Source: WHSW01 sp033856255 (GTDB lineage: Bacteria; Actinomycetota; Thermoleophilia; Solirubrobacterales; 70-9). From it: a stretch of 64,000 nucleotides of DNA. Each line of letters starts with the position of its first letter. Positions within the stretch are counted from its first letter, which is position 1. The stretch is from assembly GCA_033856255.1 (NCBI GenBank), contig JAWVFH010000034.1, positions 9,872 to 73,871 on the forward strand, read 5' to 3'. The notes below the pieces were generated by a model, which made no database searches, was not told where the DNA came from, and was given only the letters and a program-made list of their open reading frames with translations. This document shows, piece after piece, positions 34,454-44,440 of the stretch. The position numbers and the translations under genes are program-made.

Positions 34454-35064
34454 TTGCTCTCGTCGTCGATTTCGGCGGCGTGCTGACGACCAGCATCTGG
34501 CCGGCGTTCGCCGCCTTCTGCGAGACCGAGGGCCTGGCGCCGGAGAGGGTGCGCGAGCTGTTTCGCGGCGACGCCGAGGCGCTCGGCCTGTTGCGGGGGC
34601 TGGAGACCGGCGAGCTCGAGGACGCGGAGTTCGAGGCGCGCTTCGGCGCCCTGCTCGGCGTCGCCGAGCCCGACGGCCTGATCACCCGGATGTTCGCCGA
34701 CCTGCGGCCCGAGGAGGCGATGATCGAGGCCGTCGAGGCGGCGAAGGCGGCGGGGCTGAAGACCGGGCTGATCTCCAACTCCTGGGGGCTGGGGATCTAC
34801 GACCGCGCCCCGATCGACCTCTTCGACGTCGCCGTGATCTCCGGCGAGGTGGGCCTGCACAAGCCCCAGCCGGAGATCTACCTGCTCGCCTGCGAGCGGC
34901 TCGGGGTCGAGCCCGCGCGGGCGGTCTTCGTCGATGACCTGCGCGAGAACTGCGACGGCGCCGAGGCCGTGGGAATGACCGCGCTCCTGCACCGCGACCC
35001 GGCGGAGACGGTGGCGAAGCTCGAGCAGCTGCTCGAGGTCGAGCTCAGCAGCGTCCCCCGCTGA
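34438..35064 (+). CDS. HAD-superfamily phosphatase (ACAD10 N-terminal-like)
   Basis: 208 residues. HAD motif I reads 'VVDFGGVLTTS' (D-F-G-G; the second Asp is replaced by Gly as in several HAD hydrolases of this group), motif II 'LISNSWG', Lys in 'GLHKPQPEIY', motif IV 'VFVDDLRENCDGA'. The match to the ACAD10 N-terminal HAD layout and the kinase next door suggest action on a phosphorylated acyl intermediate. The 3' end overlaps the convergent membrane protein gene by 20 nt. Confidence 0.82.
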   Translation: MAEKPIALVVDFGGVLTTSIWPAFAAFCETEGLAPERVRELFRGDAEALGLLRGLETGELEDAEFEARFGALLGVAEPDGLITRMFADLRPEEAMIEAVEAAKAAGLKTGLISNSWGLGIYDRAPIDLFDVAVISGEVGLHKPQPEIYLLACERLGVEPARAVFVDDLRENCDGAEAVGMTALLHRDPAETVAKLEQLLEVELSSVPR

Positions 35065-36580
35065 GGCCGAGACCGACCTCGATCGTGCCCGGGGCCGCGA
35101 CTTCGACCACTGTCTTGCCGTCGTCCTCCTCGACGCAGGCGTCGCCGTCGGTCACCCGCCAGTAGCGCGACCAGTTGACCGAGGTCGGATAGCGGCCCGC
35201 CGCGGGGGCGTCGAGGGTGAAGCCGTCGGGGCCCGCGGCCTCGACGCCGAGCCCCTGAAGGCCGAAGCCCTGCGAGCCTTCGACCCGGTACAGGCGCCAG
35301 TCCGGCGAGCTCCAGACCTCGTCCAGGTAGTCGAGCCCGGAGTCGATCAGCGCCACCTCGTCCTCGGCCAGGTAGTCGCGGCGCGCATCCGGGACGGCGA
35401 CGTAGCTGACCGCGTGGTCGCGCAGCCAGGCCCGGTAGGCCTCCGGCGTCAGCGAGCCGTCGGTGAAGAGGTCGAAGTCGTCGGATTCGAGCTGGCGCAG
35501 CCAGCCACGGGCGATCGGGTACTCGCGGGCCACGTACGCGGCCTCCCAGCGGTTCTTGGTCGGCGGGACCTCGATCCGGAAGCTCTCGCCCGTGGCCGCC
35601 AGCCGGTCGAGCTCCCCGAGCAGCGGCTCGTAGAAGGAGAGCTCGGTCGACTCGTCGCCGGCCGCCTTGTGGACGTCGCGGACGGGGGCGACCATCTGCC
35701 AGTAGAGGAGCGGAATCGCGACCGCGAGCAGGACCCGCCCTCGCCCCGGCCACAGCACCAGCGCCAGCACGGGCCCGGCGAGCAGGGTCCCGAGCCTGGT
35801 CGCGTTTCCGCCGAGCGGGTTCTCGATCACGTACAACACCACGGCCAGCAGGCCGTAGAGGACCGCGCCGATCCGCAGCGCCCTGTGCTCGGCCGGGACG
35901 AGCCAGAGGAATGCGAACACCGCGAGGGGGATGGCGACGAAGGCGGAGAACTTGAACGGCTCGAATCCCCCGGTGGGGAAGGCGAGGTTGAGCGCCGCGA
36001 TCGGCATCAGCGCCCCGGCGGCGAGCGCGACCCCGCGCCGGCGTTCGCCGGCGAGGGCGATCGCCGCGCCGGCGAGGGCGACGAACAGGCCGGCGACCGG
36101 ACTCGCGAGGCTGGCGAGCAGCGCCAGCACGGCGGCGGCGCCGAGGCGCGAGGAGTCGGCGGCGAGCAGGGCGCCGAGCCCGAAGGGGACGGCGAGCAGG
36201 AAGGGGATGCGCCCGGTCACCAGCCAGATCGCGACCGCCGCCGCGAACCAAAGCGAGCCGAGCAGCGCCGCGTCGCCGAAGCGCCGGCGGGCGAGGAGCG
36301 CGAACAGGGCGGCGGCCGCGACGACCGCGAGCGCCCCGGTGAGGCGGGGCCCGAGCAGGGCCGCGACCGGCGGATAGAGAACGCTGTACGACGGCAGGTA
36401 GTGGCCCGAGTACCAGGCGTTGTTCCAGATCGCGAAGCCGTGGTCGGAGAAGAGGTCCGCCCTGAACGTCGCCGCCGCGAGATCCTCGCTCGACGGGGCC
36501 CAAACCAGGTAGGCGGCGGCGATCGCCGCCGCCAGCAGCGTGGCGGCGATCACGATGGAGCGGTGCGGGGGAGCCTGCAA
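35045..36580 (-). CDS. Multi-spanning membrane protein with large extracellular C-terminal domain
   Basis: 511 residues from TTG 36580 (a GTG at 36553 is an alternative). About ten helices fill residues 8-335. A soluble part follows with 'SFYEPLLGELDRLA', 'NRWEAAYVAREYPIARGW' and a final beta-rich section ending in GLSGGRC. The layout resembles GT-C-type or YfhO-like proteins that use lipid-linked sugars, but no catalytic motif can be named. It is divergent from the LPG-synthase-like gene, with GGCTTAGCC between them. Confidence 0.62.
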   Translation of the reverse strand: MQAPPHRSIVIAATLLAAAIAAAYLVWAPSSEDLAAATFRADLFSDHGFAIWNNAWYSGHYLPSYSVLYPPVAALLGPRLTGALAVVAAAALFALLARRRFGDAALLGSLWFAAAVAIWLVTGRIPFLLAVPFGLGALLAADSSRLGAAAVLALLASLASPVAGLFVALAGAAIALAGERRRGVALAAGALMPIAALNLAFPTGGFEPFKFSAFVAIPLAVFAFLWLVPAEHRALRIGAVLYGLLAVVLYVIENPLGGNATRLGTLLAGPVLALVLWPGRGRVLLAVAIPLLYWQMVAPVRDVHKAAGDESTELSFYEPLLGELDRLAATGESFRIEVPPTKNRWEAAYVAREYPIARGWLRQLESDDFDLFTDGSLTPEAYRAWLRDHAVSYVAVPDARRDYLAEDEVALIDSGLDYLDEVWSSPDWRLYRVEGSQGFGLQGLGVEAAGPDGFTLDAPAAGRYPTSVNWSRYWRVTDGDACVEEDDGKTVVEVAAPGTIEVGLGLSGGRC

Positions 36581-36586
36581 GCGGCT

Positions 36587-36592
36587 TAGCCT
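36587..36592 (+). promoter_or_regulatory. -10 hexamer of the UPF0104 gene
   Basis: TAGCCT ends 6 nt before ATG 36599 and is part of the palindrome-like GGCTTAGCC shared with the divergent gene. No Shine-Dalgarno is present. Confidence 0.5.
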
Positions 36593-36598
36593 TGCACG

Positions 36599-37594
36599 AT
36601 GGCGCCGGCCACCATCGACCTCGGCGGGCAGCTCGATCGCGTCTGGAGCGCGATTGAGAGCTTCGCCGAGAACTTCGCCCGCATCGACCTCCCGTATCTC
36701 GGCGCCGCCCTGCTGCTCTCCCTCGGCCTGCAGCTCTGCCGGGCCCACGCCTGGTCGAACGCGGTGCGCGCGGCCTATCCGGGCGACGCGGTCTCCGAGC
36801 GTGGGGTCGTCGGCGCCTTCCTTGTCGGCTCGGGGCTGAACGGGATCCTGCCGGCCCGCGGCGGCGACGCGATCAAGATCGTGCTCGCCAAGCGCAGCGT
36901 CCGCGGTGCCGCATACCCGGCGATCATCTCCTCGTTCGCGGTTCTGGCCCCCTTCGACACCGCCATCGGCATCGTCGTCTTGATCTACGCGATCACCCAG
37001 GGTCTGCTGCCGGCGGCTCCGCGGCTGCCCGAGCTGCCCGCCTTCGACATCTCCTTCTGGGCCGCTCACCCCGAGCTGTTGCTGCTGACCGTCACGGTGG
37101 CGGCGATCGGCCTGATCGCCCTCGTCTCCGTGCTCTCGCGCCGGATCGAGTCCTTCTGGGAGAACCTCAAGCAGGGCGTGGCGATCTTCCGCGAGCCGCG
37201 CCGCTACCTGCGCCAGGTGCTCGCCTGGCAGGCGGCCGGCTGGCTGCTGCGCTTCGCCTCCTTCTGGCTCTTCCTCGACGCCTTCGGGATCGGTGGCTCG
37301 CTCGACAACGTGCTGCTGGTTATGTGCGTGCAGGCGATCACCGGAGCGCTGCCGTTCACGCCCGGCGGCGCCGGCGCCCAGCAGGCGCTGCTCGTCGTCG
37401 CCCTCGACGGTCCCCCCTACGCGGCGGTGCTCGCCTACTCGGTCGGCCAGCAGCTCGCGGTCACGGTCTGGTCGGTGGCCATCGCCTTCATCACCCTCGG
37501 CGTCGTCTTCCGCGCCTGGGATCTGCGCCGGCTGATCCGCGAGGGCCGCAGCGCCCGCGGCGACCCCGAGCCCGGGGCTACGCTGCCGAGATGA
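36599..37594 (+). CDS. Lysylphosphatidylglycerol synthase-like integral membrane protein (UPF0104)
   Basis: 331 residues with about eight helices. Family text includes 'FLVGSGLNGILPARGGDAIKIVLAKR' and 'CVQAITGALPFTPGGAGAQQALL'. This matches the flippase/transmembrane half of MprF and the stand-alone UPF0104/AglD-like proteins, without the aminoacyl-transferase domain. It is likely involved in lipid or lipid-linked sugar handling at the membrane. Its ATGA stop overlaps the methyltransferase start. Confidence 0.8.
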   Translation: MAPATIDLGGQLDRVWSAIESFAENFARIDLPYLGAALLLSLGLQLCRAHAWSNAVRAAYPGDAVSERGVVGAFLVGSGLNGILPARGGDAIKIVLAKRSVRGAAYPAIISSFAVLAPFDTAIGIVVLIYAITQGLLPAAPRLPELPAFDISFWAAHPELLLLTVTVAAIGLIALVSVLSRRIESFWENLKQGVAIFREPRRYLRQVLAWQAAGWLLRFASFWLFLDAFGIGGSLDNVLLVMCVQAITGALPFTPGGAGAQQALLVVALDGPPYAAVLAYSVGQQLAVTVWSVAIAFITLGVVFRAWDLRRLIREGRSARGDPEPGATLPR

Positions 37595-38343
37595 CCCTGC
37601 ACCCGCTCGCCGCGAAGTTCGCGTCGGTCGCCGACGCCTATGAGCGCGGGCGGCCGGAGTACGCGCCTGCGGTGGTCGGCGCGCTGGCGGCGGAGCTCGG
37701 CCTCGCCGGGGGTGCTCCGGTGCTCGACCTGGCGGCGGGGACCGGGAAGCTGACGCGGGCGCTGGTCGCGGGCGGGCTCGACGTGGTGGCGGTCGAGCCG
37801 CAGGCGGAGATGCGCGAGGCGCTGGCGGCCTCGATCGGCGCCGAGCGAGCGCGCGAGGGCGTGGCCGAGGCGATCCCGCTCGACGACGGGTCGGTCGACG
37901 CGGTCACCGTCGCCGATGGCTTCCACTGGTTCGACCAGGCGGCGGCGCTGGCGGAGATCCGGCGGGTCCTGTCGCCGGGCGGCGGGCTGGCGGTGCTGAC
38001 GACGATTCCCGACTGGGGCGAGGCGTCGTGGGCGCACGAGCTCGGGACGCGGGTCGGGGAACTGCGACCCGCGCATCCCTACTTCGACGGGCCGCCGTGG
38101 CAGGAGGCGGTGGGCGCCGCCGGAGGGTGGACGAAGCCTCGCGAGGTTCGGGTCACGGCCTCCCAGCCCACCAGCCCGGATCGGATCGTCGCCTACGTCG
38201 CCTCGATGAGCTGGGTCGCGGCGCTGCCGGACGACCAGCGGGCCGAGTGGCTGGCCGAGGCCGCTGCGATCGTCGAGTCCGGTGGGACGCCGGCCGAGCT
38301 GCCGGTCCAGGTCATCGTCGGGCTGACGACGCTCGAGCGCTAG
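37591..38343 (+). CDS. Class I SAM-dependent methyltransferase (UbiE/Tam-like)
   Basis: 250 residues. Motif I 'VLDLAAGTGKLTRALVAGG', then 'VVAVEPQAEMREAL', 'GVAEAIPLDDGSVDAVTVADGFHWFDQAAALAEI' split across motifs II-III. The 'FHWFD' phrase is common in small-molecule methyltransferases of unknown substrate. It is coupled to the upstream membrane protein by ATGA. TACGCT at 37579-37584, 6 nt before the ATG, may give it its own leaderless transcript. Confidence 0.78.
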   Translation: MTLHPLAAKFASVADAYERGRPEYAPAVVGALAAELGLAGGAPVLDLAAGTGKLTRALVAGGLDVVAVEPQAEMREALAASIGAERAREGVAEAIPLDDGSVDAVTVADGFHWFDQAAALAEIRRVLSPGGGLAVLTTIPDWGEASWAHELGTRVGELRPAHPYFDGPPWQEAVGAAGGWTKPREVRVTASQPTSPDRIVAYVASMSWVAALPDDQRAEWLAEAAAIVESGGTPAELPVQVIVGLTTLER

Positions 38344-39785
38344 TCCTTCGCGTACTCCACGCGGATCTGGCGACCCTCGAGCTTGGTGCCGTCGAGGCGC
38401 TCGAGCGCGACCTTCGCGTGCTCGTCGGGCAGGTCGACGAACGAGAACCGCTCGAGCACACGGATATCGCCGATCTCCTCGGCCGGGATCACGGCGCCCT
38501 CGGTCAGCGCCCAGCGCAGGTTCTCCTCGCTGATCCCGCTGCGGGCGCCGCGGTTGACGAACAGCTTCACATGGCCGTTGTCCGGCTTGGCGGCCGGCTT
38601 GGAAGGCGTGCGCCGCGGCTTGTCCTCGGCGGAATGGTCGCGGCGACGCGGGCGCGGCGCGTGCTCGATCCGCTCCTCCGGCGGCTCCCACTCGCCGATC
38701 ACGGTCTTCGCCTCGCGCTCGATCCGCGGGATCTCGTCGGCCTGCTTGTGGGTGACGAAGGTGATCGCCCGGCCGGTGCGGCCGACCCGGCCGGTGCGGC
38801 CGATCCGGTGCACGTAGATCTCTGTGTTGTTGGGCATGTCGTAATTGATCACGTGGGTCACGTGCTCGATGTCGAGTCCGCGCGCGGCGACGTCGGTGGC
38901 GACGAGCAGCGGCATCCCGCGCTCCTTGAACTGGATCATCACCCCGTCGCGCTGGCCCTGGCTCAAGTCGCCGTGCAGCGCCTTCACCCGCAGCCCGCGG
39001 TCGGCGAGCTCGCGATCGAGCTTCGCGGCGCCGATCTTGGTCCGGCAGAAGATGATCGCCTGCTCGGGCTCCTCGGCCTTCAGCACTTCGACCAGGCGGT
39101 CGGTCTTCTCGCGCGGCTCGACCGCGACGTAGGCCTGCTCGATCGCGTCGACGGTGAGCTGCTTCGGGGTCACGCTGATCGTCACCGGCTCGTACATGTA
39201 CTGCTCGGCGAGCCGCGCGACGGGCGCCGGGATCGTGGCCGAGAAGAGGCCGGTCTGGCGCCCCGAAGGGCACATGCGGAGGATCTTCTCGACGTCCTCG
39301 ATGAAGCCGAGGTCGAGCATCTCGTCCGCCTCGTCGAGGACTACGTAGCGGGCCGAGGTGAGAACCAGCGAGCGGCGCGAGATCAGGTCCATCATCCGGC
39401 CGACCGTGGCGACGACGACGTGGGCGCCGCGGCGCAGCCGCGACTGCTGGGTGGCGATCGGGGCGCCCCCGAAGACGGCGACGACGTCGATGTCGAGGTG
39501 CTCGGCGTAGGCGCGCAGCGCCTGGGTCACCTGGATGCAGAGCTCGCGGGTCGGCGTCAGCACGATCGCCTGGGTCTCCGGCGAGGACGGATCCAGGTAC
39601 TGGAGCAGCGGCAGGCCGAAGGCGGCGGTCTTCCCGGTTCCGGTCTGCGCCTGGCCGATCACGTCGTGACCGGCGAGCAGCTCGGGGATCGCCTGCTCCT
39701 GGACCGCCGTCGGCTCGGTGTAGCCGAGCTCGTCCAGCGCGGTGAGAATTCCCTCGGAGAGCCCGAGTTCGCGGAAGGTCGCCAT
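38340..39785 (-). CDS. DEAD-box RNA helicase with DbpA-type RNA-binding domain
   Basis: 481 residues. All helicase motifs are present: 'AQTGTGKT', 'PTRELCIQ', 'VLDEADEMLD', 'LFSATIP', 'HGDLSQGQRD', 'ATDVAARGLDIEHV', 'HRIGRTGR'. A charged linker (about 375-405) leads to a C-terminal domain 'VKLFVNRGARSGISEENL' ... 'EGRQIRVEYAKD' of the CsdA/DbpA type. It unwinds RNA in ribosome assembly or decay, often at low temperature. Its stop shares CTAG with the methyltransferase. Confidence 0.92.
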   Translation of the reverse strand: MATFRELGLSEGILTALDELGYTEPTAVQEQAIPELLAGHDVIGQAQTGTGKTAAFGLPLLQYLDPSSPETQAIVLTPTRELCIQVTQALRAYAEHLDIDVVAVFGGAPIATQQSRLRRGAHVVVATVGRMMDLISRRSLVLTSARYVVLDEADEMLDLGFIEDVEKILRMCPSGRQTGLFSATIPAPVARLAEQYMYEPVTISVTPKQLTVDAIEQAYVAVEPREKTDRLVEVLKAEEPEQAIIFCRTKIGAAKLDRELADRGLRVKALHGDLSQGQRDGVMIQFKERGMPLLVATDVAARGLDIEHVTHVINYDMPNNTEIYVHRIGRTGRVGRTGRAITFVTHKQADEIPRIEREAKTVIGEWEPPEERIEHAPRPRRRDHSAEDKPRRTPSKPAAKPDNGHVKLFVNRGARSGISEENLRWALTEGAVIPAEEIGDIRVLERFSFVDLPDEHAKVALERLDGTKLEGRQIRVEYAKD

Positions 39786-39795
39786 CAGAGAGAAG

Positions 39796-40743
39796 CTAGC
39801 GGGCGGGATCGAGCAGCAGCTTGCCGGTCGTACGGCGGCCGGCCAGGTCTTCGTGCGCCCGCCGCGCTTCCGAGAGCGGGTAGACCTCGCCGACCACGGC
39901 CTCGAGCTCGCCCGCGGCGACGGCGTCGAACAGGTCGGTCACGATCGCCGCGACCTCCTCGCGGTGGGGAAGCAGGTGGTAGATCCAGAAGCCGGTCACG
40001 GTTCGCGAGTGGCGCAGGAGATGTCCGGTCCGGACCTCGTTCTGCTCGCGGGAGGAGATCCCCACCACGACCATGCGGCCGAACGGCGCGAGGACGCGGA
40101 GCTCGGCGTCGAACGCCGGCCCGCCGCTCATCTGCAACACAACGTCGACCTGGTCGCCACCGTTGGCCGCGAGGATCGCCGCGCCGAGATCATCGGCGCC
40201 CGGGTCGACGGCCGCGCCGGCGCCGAGCCGCAGCGTCAGCTCCCGCTTGTCCTCATCCGAGGCGAGCGCGATCACCCGGGCGCCGGCGCCCTTGGCGAGC
40301 TGCACCGCAACCGTTCCGGTGCCCCCGGCCGCCGACTCGACGACGACGGTCTCGCCGGGCTGCACGCGGCCGCACCGGTGGACGGCCACGTGTGCCGTGA
40401 GTCCCTGGAGGAGGACGGCGGCGGCCTGCTCGTCGGACACCGCGTCGGGCACGTCGACAAGCGCGTCCGCGGGCACGGCGACCCGCTCGGCATAGCCGCC
40501 GGTTCGCAGGATCGCCGCCACCCTGCGGCCGTCGGCGGTGCGGCCCGCGATCTCCGCGCCCGGCGTCAGCGGGAGCTCCTGCTCCGCGACGTATTCGTTG
40601 CGTGACGCGTGGAGGTCGGCGAAGTTCACGCCCGCGCGGGCGACGTCGACGACCACCTCGCCGTCGCCGGGCTCCGGATCGGGGAGCTCGACCAGCCGCA
40701 TCACCTCCGGCCCGCCGAACTCCTCGATCCGGATCGCCCTCAC
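39796..40743 (-). CDS. NADPH:quinone reductase-like MDR oxidoreductase
   Basis: 315 residues, zinc-free medium-chain reductase. GroES-like N-terminus 'MRAIRIEEFGGPEVMRLVELP', 'GVNFADLHASRN', cofactor loop 'VVVESAAGGTGTVAVQLAK' and terminal 'ARRAHEDLAGRRTTGKLLL' are typical. It probably reduces quinones or enones with NADPH. GTG start overlaps the preceding stop (GTGA), so it is co-translated with the coiled-coil protein gene. Confidence 0.85.
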   Translation of the reverse strand: MRAIRIEEFGGPEVMRLVELPDPEPGDGEVVVDVARAGVNFADLHASRNEYVAEQELPLTPGAEIAGRTADGRRVAAILRTGGYAERVAVPADALVDVPDAVSDEQAAAVLLQGLTAHVAVHRCGRVQPGETVVVESAAGGTGTVAVQLAKGAGARVIALASDEDKRELTLRLGAGAAVDPGADDLGAAILAANGGDQVDVVLQMSGGPAFDAELRVLAPFGRMVVVGISSREQNEVRTGHLLRHSRTVTGFWIYHLLPHREEVAAIVTDLFDAVAAGELEAVVGEVYPLSEARRAHEDLAGRRTTGKLLLDPAR

Positions 40744-41651
40744 GGGCGCGGTGCGACCGTCAGCATCCGATCCGTGAACTCAGCGGGGTCCGGGGCGTTG
40801 CAGCCGCACGACGCGTAGCGCAGGTCGTACGTGTGCAGGCCCGGGCTGGTGTGGAACAGCTCCGGCCCGGGCGCCGAGGTGCTGCCGCAGGGACCCAGCC
40901 CGGCGTTGCCGGGCGTGCTCACGGTGAACGGAGGCGGCCCGATCCCAGCCGCCGAGAGCAACACGCCTGAGGGCGGGGAGACGCCGCCCGGGCCGCTGCA
41001 GAGGTCGTTGGGGTCCTGGTCGGGAACCTGGCCGCCGTCCTCGTACAGGGAGACCGCCCCGTCGACGGTCGTTATCTGCGCCCAGACCTCGATCAGGCCG
41101 GACTGCGGCACGTTCACGGTCACGCTCGGCCCACCGAGGTCGACGTACGTGTTCTCCTCGGTCGTTGTCACCGTCGGCGCATCGGTGTCGGTCTTGGCGC
41201 GCAGCGCGAGTAGCTCGGCGGCGTTCGCGTCCGCGCTCGCCTGCGCCTGGTCGGCGCTGTTCTGCGCCTGGTTGGCGCTCGACTGCGCCTGGTTGGCGCT
41301 GCCCTGGGCCGCATCGGCGGCGCTCTTCGCCTGGCCGGCGCTGCCCTGGGCCGCATCGGCGGCGCTCTTCGCCAGGTTGGCGCTGTTCTGCGCCGCGTCG
41401 GCGGCCGCCTGGGCGGTGCCGGCCAGCTGCTTCGCCGTGTCGGCGGTCGCCTGGGCGAGGTTGGCCGCGGTCAGCGCCTCGTTGGCGATCGCCTTCGCGC
41501 GCTTGGCGATCCGTTTCGCCGCCTTCGCAGTTCTCACCGGGAAGGTCGATTTGGCGACCAGGCTCTGCTTCTGGATCGATCCCAGCGTGGGTGTAATCGC
41601 GGCGAGCGCGAAGGTGAGCGCGAGGGCGGCGATCAAGTATCTGCGTTGCAT
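40740..41651 (-). CDS. Secreted alanine-rich coiled-coil protein
   Basis: 303 residues from ATG 41651 with AGGA before it. A signal peptide (about 1-24) is followed by Ala/Lys helix and then 11 or so heptad-type units such as 'AADAAQGSANQAQ' (about 60-145), an alanine-zipper coiled coil like Lpp. A Cys-containing beta-rich C-terminal domain (155-303) has 'GLIEVWAQITTVDGAVSLYEDGG' and 'LHTYDLRYASCGC'. It probably forms a trimeric or dimeric surface stalk with a head. Function unknown. Confidence 0.72.
   Translation of the reverse strand: MQRRYLIAALALTFALAAITPTLGSIQKQSLVAKSTFPVRTAKAAKRIAKRAKAIANEALTAANLAQATADTAKQLAGTAQAAADAAQNSANLAKSAADAAQGSAGQAKSAADAAQGSANQAQSSANQAQNSADQAQASADANAAELLALRAKTDTDAPTVTTTEENTYVDLGGPSVTVNVPQSGLIEVWAQITTVDGAVSLYEDGGQVPDQDPNDLCSGPGGVSPPSGVLLSAAGIGPPPFTVSTPGNAGLGPCGSTSAPGPELFHTSPGLHTYDLRYASCGCNAPDPAEFTDRMLTVAPRP
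41295..41373. repeat. 42-nt-period tandem repeat in the coiled-coil gene
   Basis: Copies of 37 identical bases at 41295-41331 and 41337-41373. The 14-codon period equals two heptads, so copy number changes would lengthen the coil without breaking its register. Confidence 0.8.
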
Positions 41652-41687
41652 TCCTTGCCTTCCGAGTCGGGGTCGCACGGATTCCCC

Positions 41688-41693
41688 TAGTCT
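41688..41693 (+). promoter_or_regulatory. -10 hexamer of the PfkB kinase gene
   Basis: TAGTCT ends 9 nt before GTG 41703, with no Shine-Dalgarno in between: leaderless pattern. Confidence 0.5.
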
Positions 41694-41702
41694 GGCGCAC
41701 CC

Positions 41703-42626
41703 GTGGGACTGACCGTCGTCGGCTCGATCGCGTTCGACAGCGTAAGCACCCCTTTCGGGGAGCGCGAGCGCATGCTCGGGGGCTCGGCGGTGCACTTCGC
41801 GCTCGCCGCCAGCTTCTTCACCGAGGTCCGCGTGGTCGGGCCCGTCGGCGACGATTTCGGCGACGGCGAGCTCGCCGTGCTCGCCGGGCGCAAGATCGAC
41901 ACCCAGGACATCGAGCGCGTGCCCGGCGGCAAGACGTTCTTCTGGCGCGGTCACTACGACCACGACATGAACGTCGCCCACACCGACGCCACGGAGCTCA
42001 ACGTGTTCGCCGACTTCGAGCCGAAGCTCTCGGCCCAGTCGTGCGAGTCGCAGATGCTCTTCCTCGGCAACATCCAGCCCGATCTCCAGCGGCGCGTGCG
42101 CCGGCTGTCGTCGGCCAGCTTCGCGGCGCTCGACTCGATGAACCTCTGGATCGACACCGCCCGCGACTCGCTGCTGGCGGCGATCGCCGAGGTCGACTGC
42201 CTGCTGCTCAACGACGCCGAGCTGCGGATGCTGACCGGCGAGGCGAACCTCGTCCACGCCGCCCGGGCGGCGATGGAGATCGGCCCGACCGTGATCGTCG
42301 CCAAGCGCGGCGAGTACGGCGCTGTGCTGTTCACCGAGGAGGGCTCATTCGCGATCCCCGGCCTGCCGCTCGAGGACGTGCGCGACCCGACCGGCGCGGG
42401 CGACAGCTTCGCCGGCGGCTTCCTCGGCTACCTCGACGCCGTCCGGATCACCGGCGAGCACGACGACCGGGCGCTGCGCCAGGCGATGGCCTACGGGTCG
42501 GTGATGGCCTCCTTCAACGTCGAGGACTTCGGCACGACCCGCCTCGCCGGGCTCGCCCCGACCGAGATCGCCGAGCGGCTGGCCGAGTTCAAGCGGCTCA
42601 CCCACTTCGAGGCCCAGGCGGCATGA
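41703..42626 (+). CDS. PfkB-family carbohydrate/nucleoside kinase
   Basis: 307 residues. The signature 'DPTGAGDSFAGGFLGYL' (anion hole and catalytic Asp) and an N-terminal 'LGGSAVHFALAASFF' block are clear. Ribokinase, adenosine kinase and fructokinase share this layout; the substrate is not determinable here. 'FFWRGHYDHDMNVAHT' may line the sugar pocket. It lies 52 nt before citrate synthase on the same strand. Confidence 0.85.
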   Translation: MGLTVVGSIAFDSVSTPFGERERMLGGSAVHFALAASFFTEVRVVGPVGDDFGDGELAVLAGRKIDTQDIERVPGGKTFFWRGHYDHDMNVAHTDATELNVFADFEPKLSAQSCESQMLFLGNIQPDLQRRVRRLSSASFAALDSMNLWIDTARDSLLAAIAEVDCLLLNDAELRMLTGEANLVHAARAAMEIGPTVIVAKRGEYGAVLFTEEGSFAIPGLPLEDVRDPTGAGDSFAGGFLGYLDAVRITGEHDDRALRQAMAYGSVMASFNVEDFGTTRLAGLAPTEIAERLAEFKRLTHFEAQAA

Positions 42627-42678
42627 AGCGCCCCCTCTGCGAGAATGAGGGTGAAACAGGATCGACCGAGGAGACGCG

Positions 42679-44082
<1,404 letters not shown>

Positions 44083-44088
44083 AAGCGC

Positions 44089-44430
44089 CTGGCCTACAAG
44101 CTGACGATCCGGCGCGGCTCGAACGTCGAGCGCGAGTCGTTCGACGACCTCGGCGAGGCGATCGAAGCGGCCGAGCGCCGGGCGCAGGTGGCGCGCCGCG
44201 ACGGCGCCCTGCCGGCGCTCAACGCGCTGCGTGACTTCGAGCCGTCGGACCGCGTCTCCGCGCGCCTGGAGATCTCGAGCGGACGCTTCCTGCGCGGCCG
44301 CTCGGCCGGTGTCGACGTGATGGGTGACGGATCGATGGTCGCCTTCAGCGGCGGCGTCAGCCGGCAACCGCTCGAGACCCGCGGCCGCGAGACGGCGTTC
44401 GATGCGGTGAGGCGGGCGCTGGAGGCCTAA
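44089..44430 (+). CDS. Small conserved protein, probable CTG start
   Basis: 113 residues if started at CTG 44089, 6 nt after the citrate synthase stop and in the same frame. The first usual start codon (GTG 44188) would remove an evidently coding stretch 'YKLTIRRGSNVERESFDDLG' followed by an amphipathic helix. The rest reads 'ARLEISSGRFLRGRSAGVDV' and 'GDGSMVAFSGGVSRQPLE', a compact alpha/beta protein of unknown function. Confidence 0.6.
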   Translation: MAYKLTIRRGSNVERESFDDLGEAIEAAERRAQVARRDGALPALNALRDFEPSDRVSARLEISSGRFLRGRSAGVDVMGDGSMVAFSGGVSRQPLETRGRETAFDAVRRALEA

Positions 44431-44440
44431 TCTGGGGGCG

